From the NCBI RefSeq assembly GCF_900108175.1, contig NZ_FNVO01000002.1, positions 249,051 through 313,050 of the forward strand: a stretch of 64,000 nucleotides of DNA, in the 5' to 3' direction. This DNA is from Thermomonospora echinospora. Lineage in GTDB: Bacteria; Actinomycetota; Actinomycetes; Streptosporangiales; Streptosporangiaceae. A program made the translations under genes and the position numbers. Shown piece after piece: positions 15,957 to 24,363 of this stretch. The notes beneath the pieces are model-generated. The model was given only the letters and a program-made list of their open reading frames with translations, was not told the origin of the DNA and did no database searches. Each line of letters begins with the position of its first letter. The first letter of the stretch is position 1.

Positions 15957-16841
15957 TCACCCAACCTTGGAGGCCGGGCCGGCGTCCTTCGCCCGGATCA
16001 GTCCCTCCTGCATCACCGACACCACCAGCCGGCCGTCCGCGGTGAAGACCTGGCCGCGGGCCAGTCCCCGGGCACCGCCGGCGAACGGGGTCTCCTGCGC
16101 GTACAGCAGCCACTCGTCGATGCGGAACGGCCCGTGGAACCACATGGCGTGGTCCAGGCTGGCCCCCATGGTCCGGTTGTCGGTCCAGGTCAGGCCGTGA
16201 TTGAGCAGAACGGTGTCGAGCAGCGTCAGGTCCGAGGCGTAGGTCATCAGGCACAGGTGCAGCATCGGGTCGTCGGGCAGTCCGCCCTCCACCCGCAGCC
16301 ACACCGTGGACTCGGCGCCGGTCAGGCTCGGGTTCCCGGCGGCCTCCCAGGTCGTCGGGGTGATGTGCCGCAGGTCGAAGGGACTGCGCCCGGCGAACTC
16401 CTCGGCCAGTTGCTCGCCGAGCAGCGCCGCCATCCGATCCCGGCCGGTGGGCAGGGTCTCCGGGCGGGGCACCTCGGGCATGGGCGCCAGATGGGCCGGC
16501 CCCTCCTCGGGGACCTGGAAGGAGGCCGACAGCGTGAAGATCGCCTTGCCGTGCTGGATGGCCGTCACCCGGCGGGTGGTGAACGAGCGGCCGTCGCGGA
16601 CCCGGTCGACGGTGTAGACGATCGGCACCAGCGGGTCGCCGGGGCGGATGAAGTAGGCGTGCAGGGAGTGCACCACCCGGTTGACCGGCACCGTCCGGCC
16701 CGCGGCGACCAGCGCCTGACCGGCCACCTGTCCGCCGAACACCCGCTGCCGGCGGTCCTGCGGGCTGCGCCCGCGGAAGATGTCGTTCTCGATCTGCTCA
16801 AGGTCGAGCAGATCCAGCAGTTCCTTCAACGCCTCTTTCAC
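15957..16841 (-). CDS. tesB: Acyl-CoA thioesterase II
   Basis: The 294-residue protein is a double-hotdog TesB-type thioesterase that hydrolyses acyl-CoA to free acid and CoA in the cytoplasm. Family motifs are IFRGRSPQDRRQRVFGGQVAGQAL and HSLHAYFIRPGDP in the N-terminal hotdog, and ASLDHAMWFHGPFRIDEWLLYAQE in the C-terminal one, which carries the catalytic Asp. The C-terminal GLARGQVFTADGRLVVSVMQEGLIR is typical. Its GTG start lies 5 bp after the uvrD2 stop, so the two form an operon. Confidence 0.93.
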   Translation of the reverse strand: MKEALKELLDLLDLEQIENDIFRGRSPQDRRQRVFGGQVAGQALVAAGRTVPVNRVVHSLHAYFIRPGDPLVPIVYTVDRVRDGRSFTTRRVTAIQHGKAIFTLSASFQVPEEGPAHLAPMPEVPRPETLPTGRDRMAALLGEQLAEEFAGRSPFDLRHITPTTWEAAGNPSLTGAESTVWLRVEGGLPDDPMLHLCLMTYASDLTLLDTVLLNHGLTWTDNRTMGASLDHAMWFHGPFRIDEWLLYAQETPFAGGARGLARGQVFTADGRLVVSVMQEGLIRAKDAGPASKVG

Positions 16842-16846
16842 GCCGG

Positions 16847-18961
16847 TCAGTCTTGCAGGCCGGACGCTGTGGTAAGGGTCTCACCCCGGCACAACGCCAG
16901 GACCGCCTGGCCGTGGCGGTTCAGCTTGGCGGCGCCAACGCCGGGGATCTGCGCCAGCTCCTCCAGGGTCTCGGGGCCGCGTTCGGCGATGGCTTGCAGG
17001 GTGGCGTCGGTGAACACCACGTACGCGGGGACCTTCTGCGCCGCCGAGACCTCCGCCCGCCACTGCTTCAGCGCGATGAGCAGTTCCTCGTTGACGGCCG
17101 ACGGGCAGTCCTCGCAGCGGCCGAGCTTACGTTCCAGCGCGGCGGTGAGGGGACGGCCGCACACTCGGCACGGCTGCGGCCCCTTGCTCGCGCGGCGCCG
17201 GCTCCGGTCGACGGGAGCCGGCGACGGAGTGGACGTCCTGGGCGTCAGGCCGTCCAGGAAGCGGGACGGGCGCCGGTTCTTGCGCCCGCCGGGGGCGCGT
17301 GACAGCGCCCACGACAGCGTCAGATGCTCACGGGCCCGGGTGACGCCCACGTACAGCAGCCGCCGCTCCTCCTCGATCTGCTCCGGCGTCTCGGCGTAGA
17401 TGATCGGCAGCGTGCCCTCGGTCAGCCCGGCCAAGAACACCGCGTCCCACTCCAGGCCCTTGGCGGCGTGCACGCTGACCAGCGTGACGCCCTCCATCGT
17501 GGGGGCGTGCTGGAGGGCGGCCCGTTCCTCCAGCTCCGCCACGAACTGCGGCAGCCCGGCGCCCGGGTCGGCGATGGCGACGTCCTCGGCGAGCTGGGCC
17601 AGCGCCGACAGCGACTCCCACCTGGCCCGGGCAGCGCCGACCCCCTCCGGCGGCTGCTCGGTGAAGCCGGCGCCGGCCAGCACGTGCCGGACGGCGGCGA
17701 TCAGCCCCATGCCGTCGGTCTCGGCGTCGGCCCCGGCGCGGGCGGCGCCGCGCAGCCGGACGACCGCGTCGCGGACCTCGGGCCGTTCGAAGAAACGCTC
17801 GGCGCCGCGCAGCACCACCGGCACCCCGGCCGCCGCGAACGCCGCCTCGAAGTTCTCCGACTGGGCGTTGATGCGGTACAGCACGGCGATCTGGCTGGCG
17901 GGCACGCCCTCGTCGATCAGCTTGCGGGCGCGGCGGGCGATGTCGTCGGCCTCGGCGACCTCGTCGTCGTACTCGACGAACACCGGCTCGGGCCCGTCGG
18001 GGCGCTGCGCCACCAGCTCCAGCCGGTGCCGCCGCGCGGCCTGTCCCCGCGCCTGGCCGATGACCCCGTTGGCCAGGCGGACCACCTGGGGCGTGGAACG
18101 GTAGTCGCGCACCAGCTTGACGACCTGGGCGTCGGTGTAGGTGCGGGTGAAATCCAGCAGGTACTCGGGGGTCGCACCGGTGAAGGAGTAGATGGTCTGG
18201 TTGGGGTCGCCGACCACGCACAGCTCCCGGCGGTCGCCGAGCCAGGCGTCCAGCAGCAGTTTCTGCAGCGGGTTGACGTCCTGGTACTCGTCCACCACGA
18301 AGTAGCGGTACTGGTCGCGCACCTCCCGGGCGACCTCGGGGAACTCGGTGAGCACCGCGGCGGTCAGCTCCAGGATGCCCTCGAAGTCCAGCAGGTTGCG
18401 CTCGCGGCGCAGCTGCTCGTACATCGCGTAGACGCGGGCCACGTCGATCACGTCGGCCGGGGGCCGGCGCCCGGCCCGCGCGACCCCGGCGGCGTAGTCC
18501 TCGGGGCGGTGCTGGGTGACCTTGGCCCACTCGATCTCGGCGGCGACGTCGCGCAGCTCGGTACGGCCGTAGGAGAGCCGGCAGGCCCGTGCGGCGTCCG
18601 CGACCAGCCCGATCTTGGAGTCGATGATCCGGGGCGGCTCGCCGCCGATCACCTTCGGCCAGAAGTAGGTGAGCTGGCGCAACGCGGCGGCGTGGAAGGT
18701 GCGGGCCTGCACACCGGGCGCGCCGAGCCGGCGCAGCCGCCCGCGCAGCTCCCCGGCCGCCCGGGTGGTGAACGTCACGGCCAGCACCCGCTGCGGCGCC
18801 ACCACCCCGGTCAGGGTGGCGTAGGCGATCCGGTGGGTGATGGCGCGGGTCTTGCCGGTGCCGGCGCCCGCTAGCACGCACACCGGTCCGCGGACCGCCT
18901 CGGCGACGGCGCGCTGTTCGGGGTCCAGGCCCTCCAGGACCGCGTCGGCTCCCATGCTCAT
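16847..18961 (-). CDS. uvrD2: ATP-dependent DNA helicase UvrD2 (SF1, HRDC domain)
   Basis: The 704-residue SF1A helicase has Walker A GAGTGKT near residue 35, motif II VDEYQDVNPLQ, motif III GDPNQTIYSFTGA, motif V TLVSVHAAKGLEWDAVF and motif VI LYVGVTRAREHL. The C-terminus carries a tetracysteine element (CRVCGRPLTAALERKLGRCEDC), then an HRDC domain ending PGVGAAKLNRHGQAVLALC. This tetracysteine-HRDC arrangement is the mark of actinobacterial UvrD2 (Rv3198c), a 3'-5' helicase for DNA repair. The gene is divergent from mrx1 and is followed by tesB. Confidence 0.95.
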   Translation of the reverse strand: MSMGADAVLEGLDPEQRAVAEAVRGPVCVLAGAGTGKTRAITHRIAYATLTGVVAPQRVLAVTFTTRAAGELRGRLRRLGAPGVQARTFHAAALRQLTYFWPKVIGGEPPRIIDSKIGLVADAARACRLSYGRTELRDVAAEIEWAKVTQHRPEDYAAGVARAGRRPPADVIDVARVYAMYEQLRRERNLLDFEGILELTAAVLTEFPEVAREVRDQYRYFVVDEYQDVNPLQKLLLDAWLGDRRELCVVGDPNQTIYSFTGATPEYLLDFTRTYTDAQVVKLVRDYRSTPQVVRLANGVIGQARGQAARRHRLELVAQRPDGPEPVFVEYDDEVAEADDIARRARKLIDEGVPASQIAVLYRINAQSENFEAAFAAAGVPVVLRGAERFFERPEVRDAVVRLRGAARAGADAETDGMGLIAAVRHVLAGAGFTEQPPEGVGAARARWESLSALAQLAEDVAIADPGAGLPQFVAELEERAALQHAPTMEGVTLVSVHAAKGLEWDAVFLAGLTEGTLPIIYAETPEQIEEERRLLYVGVTRAREHLTLSWALSRAPGGRKNRRPSRFLDGLTPRTSTPSPAPVDRSRRRASKGPQPCRVCGRPLTAALERKLGRCEDCPSAVNEELLIALKQWRAEVSAAQKVPAYVVFTDATLQAIAERGPETLEELAQIPGVGAAKLNRHGQAVLALCRGETLTTASGLQD

Positions 18962-19123
18962 CTGCTCACCCGCCCCTCACCTCCGTCGAACGAGGCCGCT
19001 TTCGTCACAGAACTCCATCCTCGCACCACCGGCGGACGGCGCCACCCGGAATGTCATCGGCAGGTCAGCGGTTGATAATGCCTGGACAGGTTGCGACAAC
19101 AGCAGAGGGGGGACCGGACTCCG

Positions 19124-19405
19124 ATGGCGACCACCGAGGGCACGCCGACCGGCAAGGTCACCATGTACACCACGTCATGGTGCGGTTTTTGCAGGCGGCT
19201 CAAGACCCAGCTCGCCCGTGACGGCATCTACATGACCGAGGTCGACATCGAGCGCGACACGGCCGCCGCCGAGTACGTGATGAGCGTCAACGGCGGGAAC
19301 ATGACGGTTCCGACTCTGCGGTTCTCGGACGGCACCGTGATGACCAACCCCTCGGCCAAGACGGTCAAGAAGCACCTGGAGTCGCTGGAGGCGGCCTCCG
19401 AGTGA
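19124..19405 (+). CDS. mrx1: Mycoredoxin (glutaredoxin-like)
   Basis: The 93-residue thioredoxin-fold protein has its redox pair CGFC at residues 20-23 (TTSWCGFCRRLK). It also has the TVP cis-proline loop (NMTVPTLRF) and the DGTVMTNPSAKTV end typical of mycoredoxin-1. It would reduce protein-mycothiol mixed disulfides, which implies mycothiol metabolism in this organism. ATG 19124 has AGAGGGGGGACC upstream. The gene is divergent from uvrD2, as Rv3198A is in M. tuberculosis. Confidence 0.92.
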   Translation: MATTEGTPTGKVTMYTTSWCGFCRRLKTQLARDGIYMTEVDIERDTAAAEYVMSVNGGNMTVPTLRFSDGTVMTNPSAKTVKKHLESLEAASE

Positions 19406-19477
19406 GCACCGGTGGGCTCGCGGCCGGCTACCGGCCGCGAGCCACCGCCGATCCCCGCGGAGTGCGGGAACGAGGTG

Positions 19478-20395
19478 CTACCTGCTCCAGGACCCCGGGA
19501 GGCGACCGCCGTACCAGCGTTCGATGAGCTGGCGGGCGATGGAGACCCGGCCGGGCAGCAGGACGTCCCGGCGTTCGGCTGCCTCGACCAGCTCCGCGCG
19601 GGTGAACCAGCGGGCCTCGGCGATCTCCTCGCGGTCCAGGCGCAGGTCCTGGTCGCCGGCGGCGCGGCAGAAGAAGCCGAGCATCAGGCTCTGCGGCAGC
19701 GGCCACGGCTGGCTGCCCAGGTAGGCGATGTCGCCGACCACCAGCCCGACCTCCTCGTGGACCTCGCGGGCGACGGCCTGCTCCAACGACTCCCCCGGCT
19801 CCACGAAGCCGGCCAGCACCGACATCATCGGCTGCGGCCAGACCGGCGCGCGGCCCAGCAGCACCCGGTCCCGGCCGTCCTGGACAAGCATGATCACGGC
19901 GGGGTCCAGGCGCGGGAACTGCTCGGCCCCGTCGGCGGGGCAGATCCGGGTGTGCCCGGCCTTGGCCGGGTCGGTGGGCACCCCGCAGCGCGGGCAGTGG
20001 GTGTGCGCGGCGTGCCAGTTCTGCAGCGCGACCGCCTGGGTGAGCAGCGCCGAGTCCAGGTCGCCGAGCACCGCGCCGATCCTGCGCAGGTCGGTGGTGT
20101 CGGTGCCCTCGATGGCCGGGAGCGCGGCGGACACCGCGAAGTACGCGGTCCCGTCGTCGACGCCGAGCAGGTAGCGGTCACCCTCGGGCGCCTCGCCCGG
20201 CGGCAGGAGGATCAGCTCAGGGGCGCCGCCGTCGCTGGTGAGGGTACGGATGAGGGCCTGCCCGCGTTCGACGACCAGGACGCGGGTGGCGGGGTCGGCC
20301 CACCGCTCGGCGATCCAGGCGTCGTCGCCGCGCCGGTCGGTGACCCGGTCGAGGCCACCCCGGGCCAGCGCCAGCCATTCCAGCGGGGTCTGCAT
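19478..20395 (-). CDS. nudC: NAD+ diphosphatase NudC
   Basis: The 305-residue protein is a NudC-type Nudix hydrolase that splits NAD(H) into NMN(H) and AMP and can remove NAD caps from RNA. The Nudix box GFVEPGESLEQAVAREVHEEVGL is complete, and the NADH-family motif SQPWPLPQS follows it. The zinc ribbon is HCPRCG plus a second part, ICPADG, where one of the usual four cysteines is Ala. The ATG at 20395 has GGAAAGGACC upstream. It is 29 bp after the M20 peptidase and probably co-transcribed. Confidence 0.93.
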   Translation of the reverse strand: MQTPLEWLALARGGLDRVTDRRGDDAWIAERWADPATRVLVVERGQALIRTLTSDGGAPELILLPPGEAPEGDRYLLGVDDGTAYFAVSAALPAIEGTDTTDLRRIGAVLGDLDSALLTQAVALQNWHAAHTHCPRCGVPTDPAKAGHTRICPADGAEQFPRLDPAVIMLVQDGRDRVLLGRAPVWPQPMMSVLAGFVEPGESLEQAVAREVHEEVGLVVGDIAYLGSQPWPLPQSLMLGFFCRAAGDQDLRLDREEIAEARWFTRAELVEAAERRDVLLPGRVSIARQLIERWYGGRLPGSWSR

Positions 20396-20424
20396 GGCAA
20401 CAGGTCCTTTCCCCGGCCGCCGGC

Positions 20425-21807
20425 TCAGCGGAGCGCCGTGGCGAGTTCTTCCCACAGGTAGGCGGCGGACTCGGCGCCCTTGAGCAGCAGCGGCACCTCG
20501 ACCTTCTCGTTCGGGGCGTGGATGCGGTCGGAGTCCAGGCCGACTGCCACGAAGACCAGCGGCGCGTCCAGGATCTCGGCCAGGTCGGCCTCCGGCCCGC
20601 TGCCGCCCTCCCGGGTGAACAGGACCTCGGTGCCGAACGCCCGTTCCATCGCCCGCCGCGCCGCCCGCACGGCCGGCGAGCCGATCGGCGAGAAGCAGGC
20701 GCGGAAGCCGCCCGCGCCGAGGGTCACCTCGGCGCGGATACCCGGCGGGGTGTTGGCGTCGACGTAATCCTGGAAGGAGCGCTGCACCTTGGCGGGGTCC
20801 TGTCCGGCGACCAGCCGGAAGGAGATCTTGGCGTGCGCCGCGGCGGGCACGATGGTCTTGCCGCCCGGCCCGGTGTGCCCACCCCACATGCCGTTGACCT
20901 CGGCGGTCGGCCGCGCCCACACCCGTTCCAGGGTGCTGAAGCCCTGCTCGCCGTAGGCGGCGCGGCTGTTGCCGGCGGTGCGCAGCCACTCCTCCTCGTC
21001 GAACGGCAGCTTGGCGAACAGCCGCCGCTCCTCCTCGGTCAGCGGGACGACGTCGTCGTAGAACCCGGGGAGGGTGACCCGGCCGGCGTCGTCGTGCAGG
21101 CCCGCCAGCATGGAGGCCATGGCGTGCAGCGGGTTGGGCACCGCGCCGCCGAACGAGCCGGAGTGCAGGTCGGTGTCGGGCCCGTACAGCGACAGCTCCA
21201 CCTCGGTGAGGCCGCGCATTCCGGTGCACATGGACGGGACGTCGGCCGCCCACATGGTGGTGTCGCTGATCACGATGACGTCGCAGGCCAGTCTGTCGGC
21301 GTTGTGGCGCAGCAGGTCGGGCAGGCCAGGCGAGCCGGACTCCTCCTCGCCCTCGATGAGCAGCTTGACGGTGAGCGGCGGGGCGGTGGCGCCGGAGGCG
21401 GCCAGGGCGGCGCGCAGGCCGAGGGAGTGGAACAGCACCTGACCCTTGTCGTCGGAGGCGCCGCGGCCGATGAGCCGGTCGCCGCGCTCGACGGGGGCGA
21501 ACGGGTCGGTGTCCCACTCCTCGATCGGCTCGACCGGCTGGACGTCGTGGTGGCCGTAGACCAGGACGGCCGGGGCGGCGGGGTCGGCGGCGGGCCACTC
21601 GGCGAACACCGCGGGCGGGCCGGGGGTCTCCCAGACCTCCACCGTGGGGAAGCCGATCTCGTTGAGGTGCCCGGCCAGCCAGGCGGCCGAGCGGCGCACG
21701 TCGGCGTCGTGGGCGGGGTTCCCGGAGATGGAGGGGATCGCCAGCCACTCCTTCAGATCCGCGAGGAAGCCGGCCGCGTTGGCCTCGATATATGCGCGTA
21801 CGTCCAT
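20425..21807 (-). CDS. M20 family dipeptidase
   Basis: The 460-residue metallopeptidase of the M20 (CNDP-like) family has its zinc and catalytic residues in view: LVYGHHDVQP, GRGASDDKGQ and LIEGEEESGS, with TDLHSGSFGG in the dimerisation/lid domain, and a final His in IHAPNEKVEV. It hydrolyses dipeptides or related amides in the cytoplasm. ATG 21807 is preceded by AAAGGGGGGC at good spacing. It is divergent from the DUF4031 gene, and nudC follows on the same strand. Confidence 0.92.
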   Translation of the reverse strand: MDVRAYIEANAAGFLADLKEWLAIPSISGNPAHDADVRRSAAWLAGHLNEIGFPTVEVWETPGPPAVFAEWPAADPAAPAVLVYGHHDVQPVEPIEEWDTDPFAPVERGDRLIGRGASDDKGQVLFHSLGLRAALAASGATAPPLTVKLLIEGEEESGSPGLPDLLRHNADRLACDVIVISDTTMWAADVPSMCTGMRGLTEVELSLYGPDTDLHSGSFGGAVPNPLHAMASMLAGLHDDAGRVTLPGFYDDVVPLTEEERRLFAKLPFDEEEWLRTAGNSRAAYGEQGFSTLERVWARPTAEVNGMWGGHTGPGGKTIVPAAAHAKISFRLVAGQDPAKVQRSFQDYVDANTPPGIRAEVTLGAGGFRACFSPIGSPAVRAARRAMERAFGTEVLFTREGGSGPEADLAEILDAPLVFVAVGLDSDRIHAPNEKVEVPLLLKGAESAAYLWEELATALR

Positions 21808-21878
21808 GGTGATGCCCCCCTTTGCGCACCCGTTCCCGTGGCACTCTAGAGGATGCCGTTCCCCCGTCTGGAGTCGCC

Positions 21879-22184
21879 TTGATCCTGATCGATCCCCCGT
21901 TGTGGCCGTTCCGTGGACGCGTGTGGTCGCACATGGTCAGCGACTCCTCCTACGAGGAGTTGCACGTCTTCGCCGCGCGGCTGGGGGTGCCGCCGCGCGC
22001 CTTCGACCGCGACCACTATGACGTGCCCTCGGAGCTGTATCAGCGGGCGATCGACCTGGGCGCCTCCCCGGTGGGCTGCCAGGAGCTGCTGTCCCGGCTG
22101 ACCCGCGCGGGCCTGCGCCGCCCCAAGCGCCGCCCCACCCGGCCGCCCGGTACGGCCGCCATGAACCCCGTCCCAGGTACCTGA
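21879..22184 (+). CDS. DUF4031 domain-containing protein
   Basis: The 101-residue protein starts with TTG at 21879, with CTGGAG 5 bp upstream. The family pattern is clear: ILIDPPLWPFRGRVWSHMVSDSSYEELHVFAARLGVPPRAFDRDHYDVP, then Y-x6-LGA and RLTRAGLRRPKRR. The conserved Asp-Pro-Pro, Trp, His and Asp-His-Tyr residues suggest a metal or ligand site, but no activity is known. It is convergent with the HD-domain gene, 34 bp apart. Confidence 0.85.
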   Translation: MILIDPPLWPFRGRVWSHMVSDSSYEELHVFAARLGVPPRAFDRDHYDVPSELYQRAIDLGASPVGCQELLSRLTRAGLRRPKRRPTRPPGTAAMNPVPGT

Positions 22185-22218
22185 GTCCGGCCGGGCGGGG
22201 GCGCGGTGGGCGGCGTGG

Positions 22219-22860
22219 TCATGGTCGCGGTGAGCCGGCCTCCAGGAGCATGAGTTCGGTCTGCAGGTTGTGGCGGGCCTGCTGTTCGAAGCGTTCGCGG
22301 GCCGGTGGGGTGTGGAACAGGGCCGGCAGGGCGAGCAGGGAGCGCAGGATATCGGCGCGGGCGGTGGTGAAGTACTCGTCGGGGACGAACGCGTACTCCT
22401 CGCGGACCGCCGCGGTGTAGGCGGCGTACTTCTCCGGGTCGGCGGCCAGGATCGCCAGGTCGGCGTCGCAGAGGACCTGGCCGTTGCGGTCGCCGGGTCC
22501 GGGGTCGTGGGCGGCGGTCAGGCGGACGAGCCGGGCGACCTCGGCGATGGTGGCGGGGGGCAGGTCGGTGTCGGCCAGTACCCGTTCGGCCTTGACGGCG
22601 CTGCGTTCCTCGTTGTCGCCGCGTTCGGGGTCGTAGACGGCGTCGTGGAACCAGACGGCCAGGCGGACCGCGTCCGGGTCGTCGGCGTACGCGGCCAGCT
22701 CGTCCACCAGGTCCAGGACGGCGGTGAGGTGGTCGCGGGTGTGGTAGCGGCGGTGCGGTTCCCCGTAACGGGCGACCAGGTCGGCCCCGATGCCGCGGGT
22801 CTCCTCCCCGGCCAGCGCCACCCAGCGCTCGACAAGCTCCCTGGAATCCCGCTCGGACAT
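22219..22860 (-). CDS. HD-domain metal-dependent phosphohydrolase-like protein
   Basis: The 213-residue protein has the HD-domain pattern YHTRDHL (His), WFHDAVYD (His-Asp) and LTAAHDPGPGDRNGQVLCDADLAILA (distal Asp), which together could bind two metals. Such stand-alone HD proteins are common in actinobacteria with undefined nucleotide substrates. ATG 22860 follows AAAGGGGCC at 6-8 bp spacing; the longer frame upstream has no support. It is divergent from the siderophore operon. Confidence 0.82.
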   Translation of the reverse strand: MSERDSRELVERWVALAGEETRGIGADLVARYGEPHRRYHTRDHLTAVLDLVDELAAYADDPDAVRLAVWFHDAVYDPERGDNEERSAVKAERVLADTDLPPATIAEVARLVRLTAAHDPGPGDRNGQVLCDADLAILAADPEKYAAYTAAVREEYAFVPDEYFTTARADILRSLLALPALFHTPPARERFEQQARHNLQTELMLLEAGSPRP

Positions 22861-23164
22861 GATCGACGGCCCCTTTCTCGTTGCGCCCCGGCGCGGTGAC
22901 CCGCCCCGGTGACCGGACACAGATCTGATCGCGGTGGACGGGCGGCGGTGCGACGGCCAAGCAGGGATTACATCATCCGCACGCCCACGCCGGGCGCACC
23001 GCCCACCGGTAGGGCCGGCGGGCGGTGCGGGTCCCCGGCGGGCGCCCCCGAGCCGGGCGAGAAGGATCCACGGTCCGGGCGGCTCAGCCGGCCTCATCGC
23101 CGATGCGGGACACGTGGAGGTTTTGCCGCGCGGGCGGGGCGGCAGCCACTAGGGTAACGGTGAG
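22861..23164. other. Intergenic region upstream of siderophore operon
   Basis: No gene is supported between the HD-domain gene and the iron box. The stretch contains the HD-gene promoter region and, toward the right end, TAGGGTAACGG just before the iron box. Confidence 0.5.
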
Positions 23165-23183
23165 TTAGGCAAGGCTTACCTCA
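23165..23183 (+). promoter_or_regulatory. Iron box (IdeR/DmdR1-type operator)
   Basis: TTAGGCAAGGCTTACCTCA is a 19-bp imperfect palindrome close to the IdeR/DmdR1 consensus TTAGGTTAGGCTAACCTAA. It lies 16 bp upstream of the TTG start of the siderophore operon, where a bound repressor would block transcription in iron-replete cells. Confidence 0.85.
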
Positions 23184-23199
23184 CTAGAAAGGCAGGGCC

Positions 23200-24363
23200 T
23201 TGGACGCCCGGCTCCCTCTCGTGCTCCTCGCCGGCAAGGCGACCGACTCGGTGACCCACGGCTTCCTGCCCGCCGCCGCCCGGCTCGGCCTGCGCGTCAC
23301 CGTGCTCACCGACCGTCCCGGCGACCATCTGGGCCGGTACGCCGGCGTGGCGGTCACCGGCTGCGAGGTGACCGACTACCGGGCCGTCGTGGACGCGGTC
23401 TGCCGGCTCGGGGAACCGCCCGCCGCGATCTTCTCCAACAGCGACTTCCTGCAGGCACCGGCCGCGCTCGCCGCCGCCTACTTCGGGCTGCCGGGCAAAG
23501 ACTGGCGCGCGGCCACCCGTACCAAGAACAAGGCGCTGTTGCGGTGGCATCTGGCGTCGATCGACCCGGTGTTCAGCGCACAGGTCACCGAGGACGGCGT
23601 GCCGGAGGGGCCGTACCCGCTGGTGCTCAAGCCCCGGGAGGGCGTGGCCAGCGAGGACGTGTTCCTGGTGGACGGCCCTGAGGAACTGGCCGCCCGCTAC
23701 GCGGAGATCCGGGAGCGGCGGGCCGACCCGCTGGTGGCCGAGGAGTACCTGCCGGGGCGGCTGCACACCCTGGAGACCCTCGGTGACGGCGAGCGGCTGC
23801 ACGTCCTCGGCTCGTTCCGGACGACGGTGTCGCCGCCGCGCTTCGTGGAGGAACGCCTGGACTGGGCGCCGCCCCCGCCGGAGAGCGGGCAGGTCCTGGC
23901 GCAACTGGCCGCGCTGGGGGTGGGGTTCGGGGCCTGCCACACCGAGTTCGTGGTGCACGCCGGCCGCGCCCGGATCATCGAGGTCAACTACCGGATCATC
24001 GGGGACCACGGCGACTTCCTGCTCGCCGACCTGCTGGGGGTTCCGGTGTTCGAGCAGGTGCTGCGCGTCCATCTGGGCGAGCCGCTGGGCCCGCCGCCAC
24101 CGCCCGCCGCCGGTCACGCGGTGATCGACTCGGTCATCGCCGACCGGGCGGGGGTGCTGCGGGCCGCCCCGGAGTTCACGGAGCGGACGGACGGCGGCGT
24201 GCGCCTGACCTACCGTCCCGTCCGGCGAGCGGGCGACACCGTCACGCTGACCGGCACCAACCGCGACTACCTGGGCACCGTCCAGGCCATCGGCCCCGAC
24301 GCGGCGACGGTCGACGCCGCACTCGCCCGCTTCCGGGCCGCCTGCACCTGGGAGATCGCGTGA
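23200..24363 (+). CDS. ATP-grasp ligase of siderophore operon
   Basis: The 387-residue protein has an N-terminal pre-ATP-grasp domain (LVLLAGKATDSVTHGF, IFSNSDFLQAPAAL), then an ATP-grasp core: PLVLKPREGVASEDVFLV (ATP lysine), VAEEYLPGRLHTLETLG, and the metal-binding IIEVNYRIIGDHGDF. Such enzymes form amide bonds through acyl-phosphate intermediates and occur in NRPS-independent siderophore loci. The start is TTG 23200, just after the iron box. It overlaps the next gene by 4 bp (GTGA), so the operon is translationally coupled. The exact acyl and amine substrates cannot be deduced. Confidence 0.8.
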   Translation: MDARLPLVLLAGKATDSVTHGFLPAAARLGLRVTVLTDRPGDHLGRYAGVAVTGCEVTDYRAVVDAVCRLGEPPAAIFSNSDFLQAPAALAAAYFGLPGKDWRAATRTKNKALLRWHLASIDPVFSAQVTEDGVPEGPYPLVLKPREGVASEDVFLVDGPEELAARYAEIRERRADPLVAEEYLPGRLHTLETLGDGERLHVLGSFRTTVSPPRFVEERLDWAPPPPESGQVLAQLAALGVGFGACHTEFVVHAGRARIIEVNYRIIGDHGDFLLADLLGVPVFEQVLRVHLGEPLGPPPPPAAGHAVIDSVIADRAGVLRAAPEFTERTDGGVRLTYRPVRRAGDTVTLTGTNRDYLGTVQAIGPDAATVDAALARFRAACTWEIA

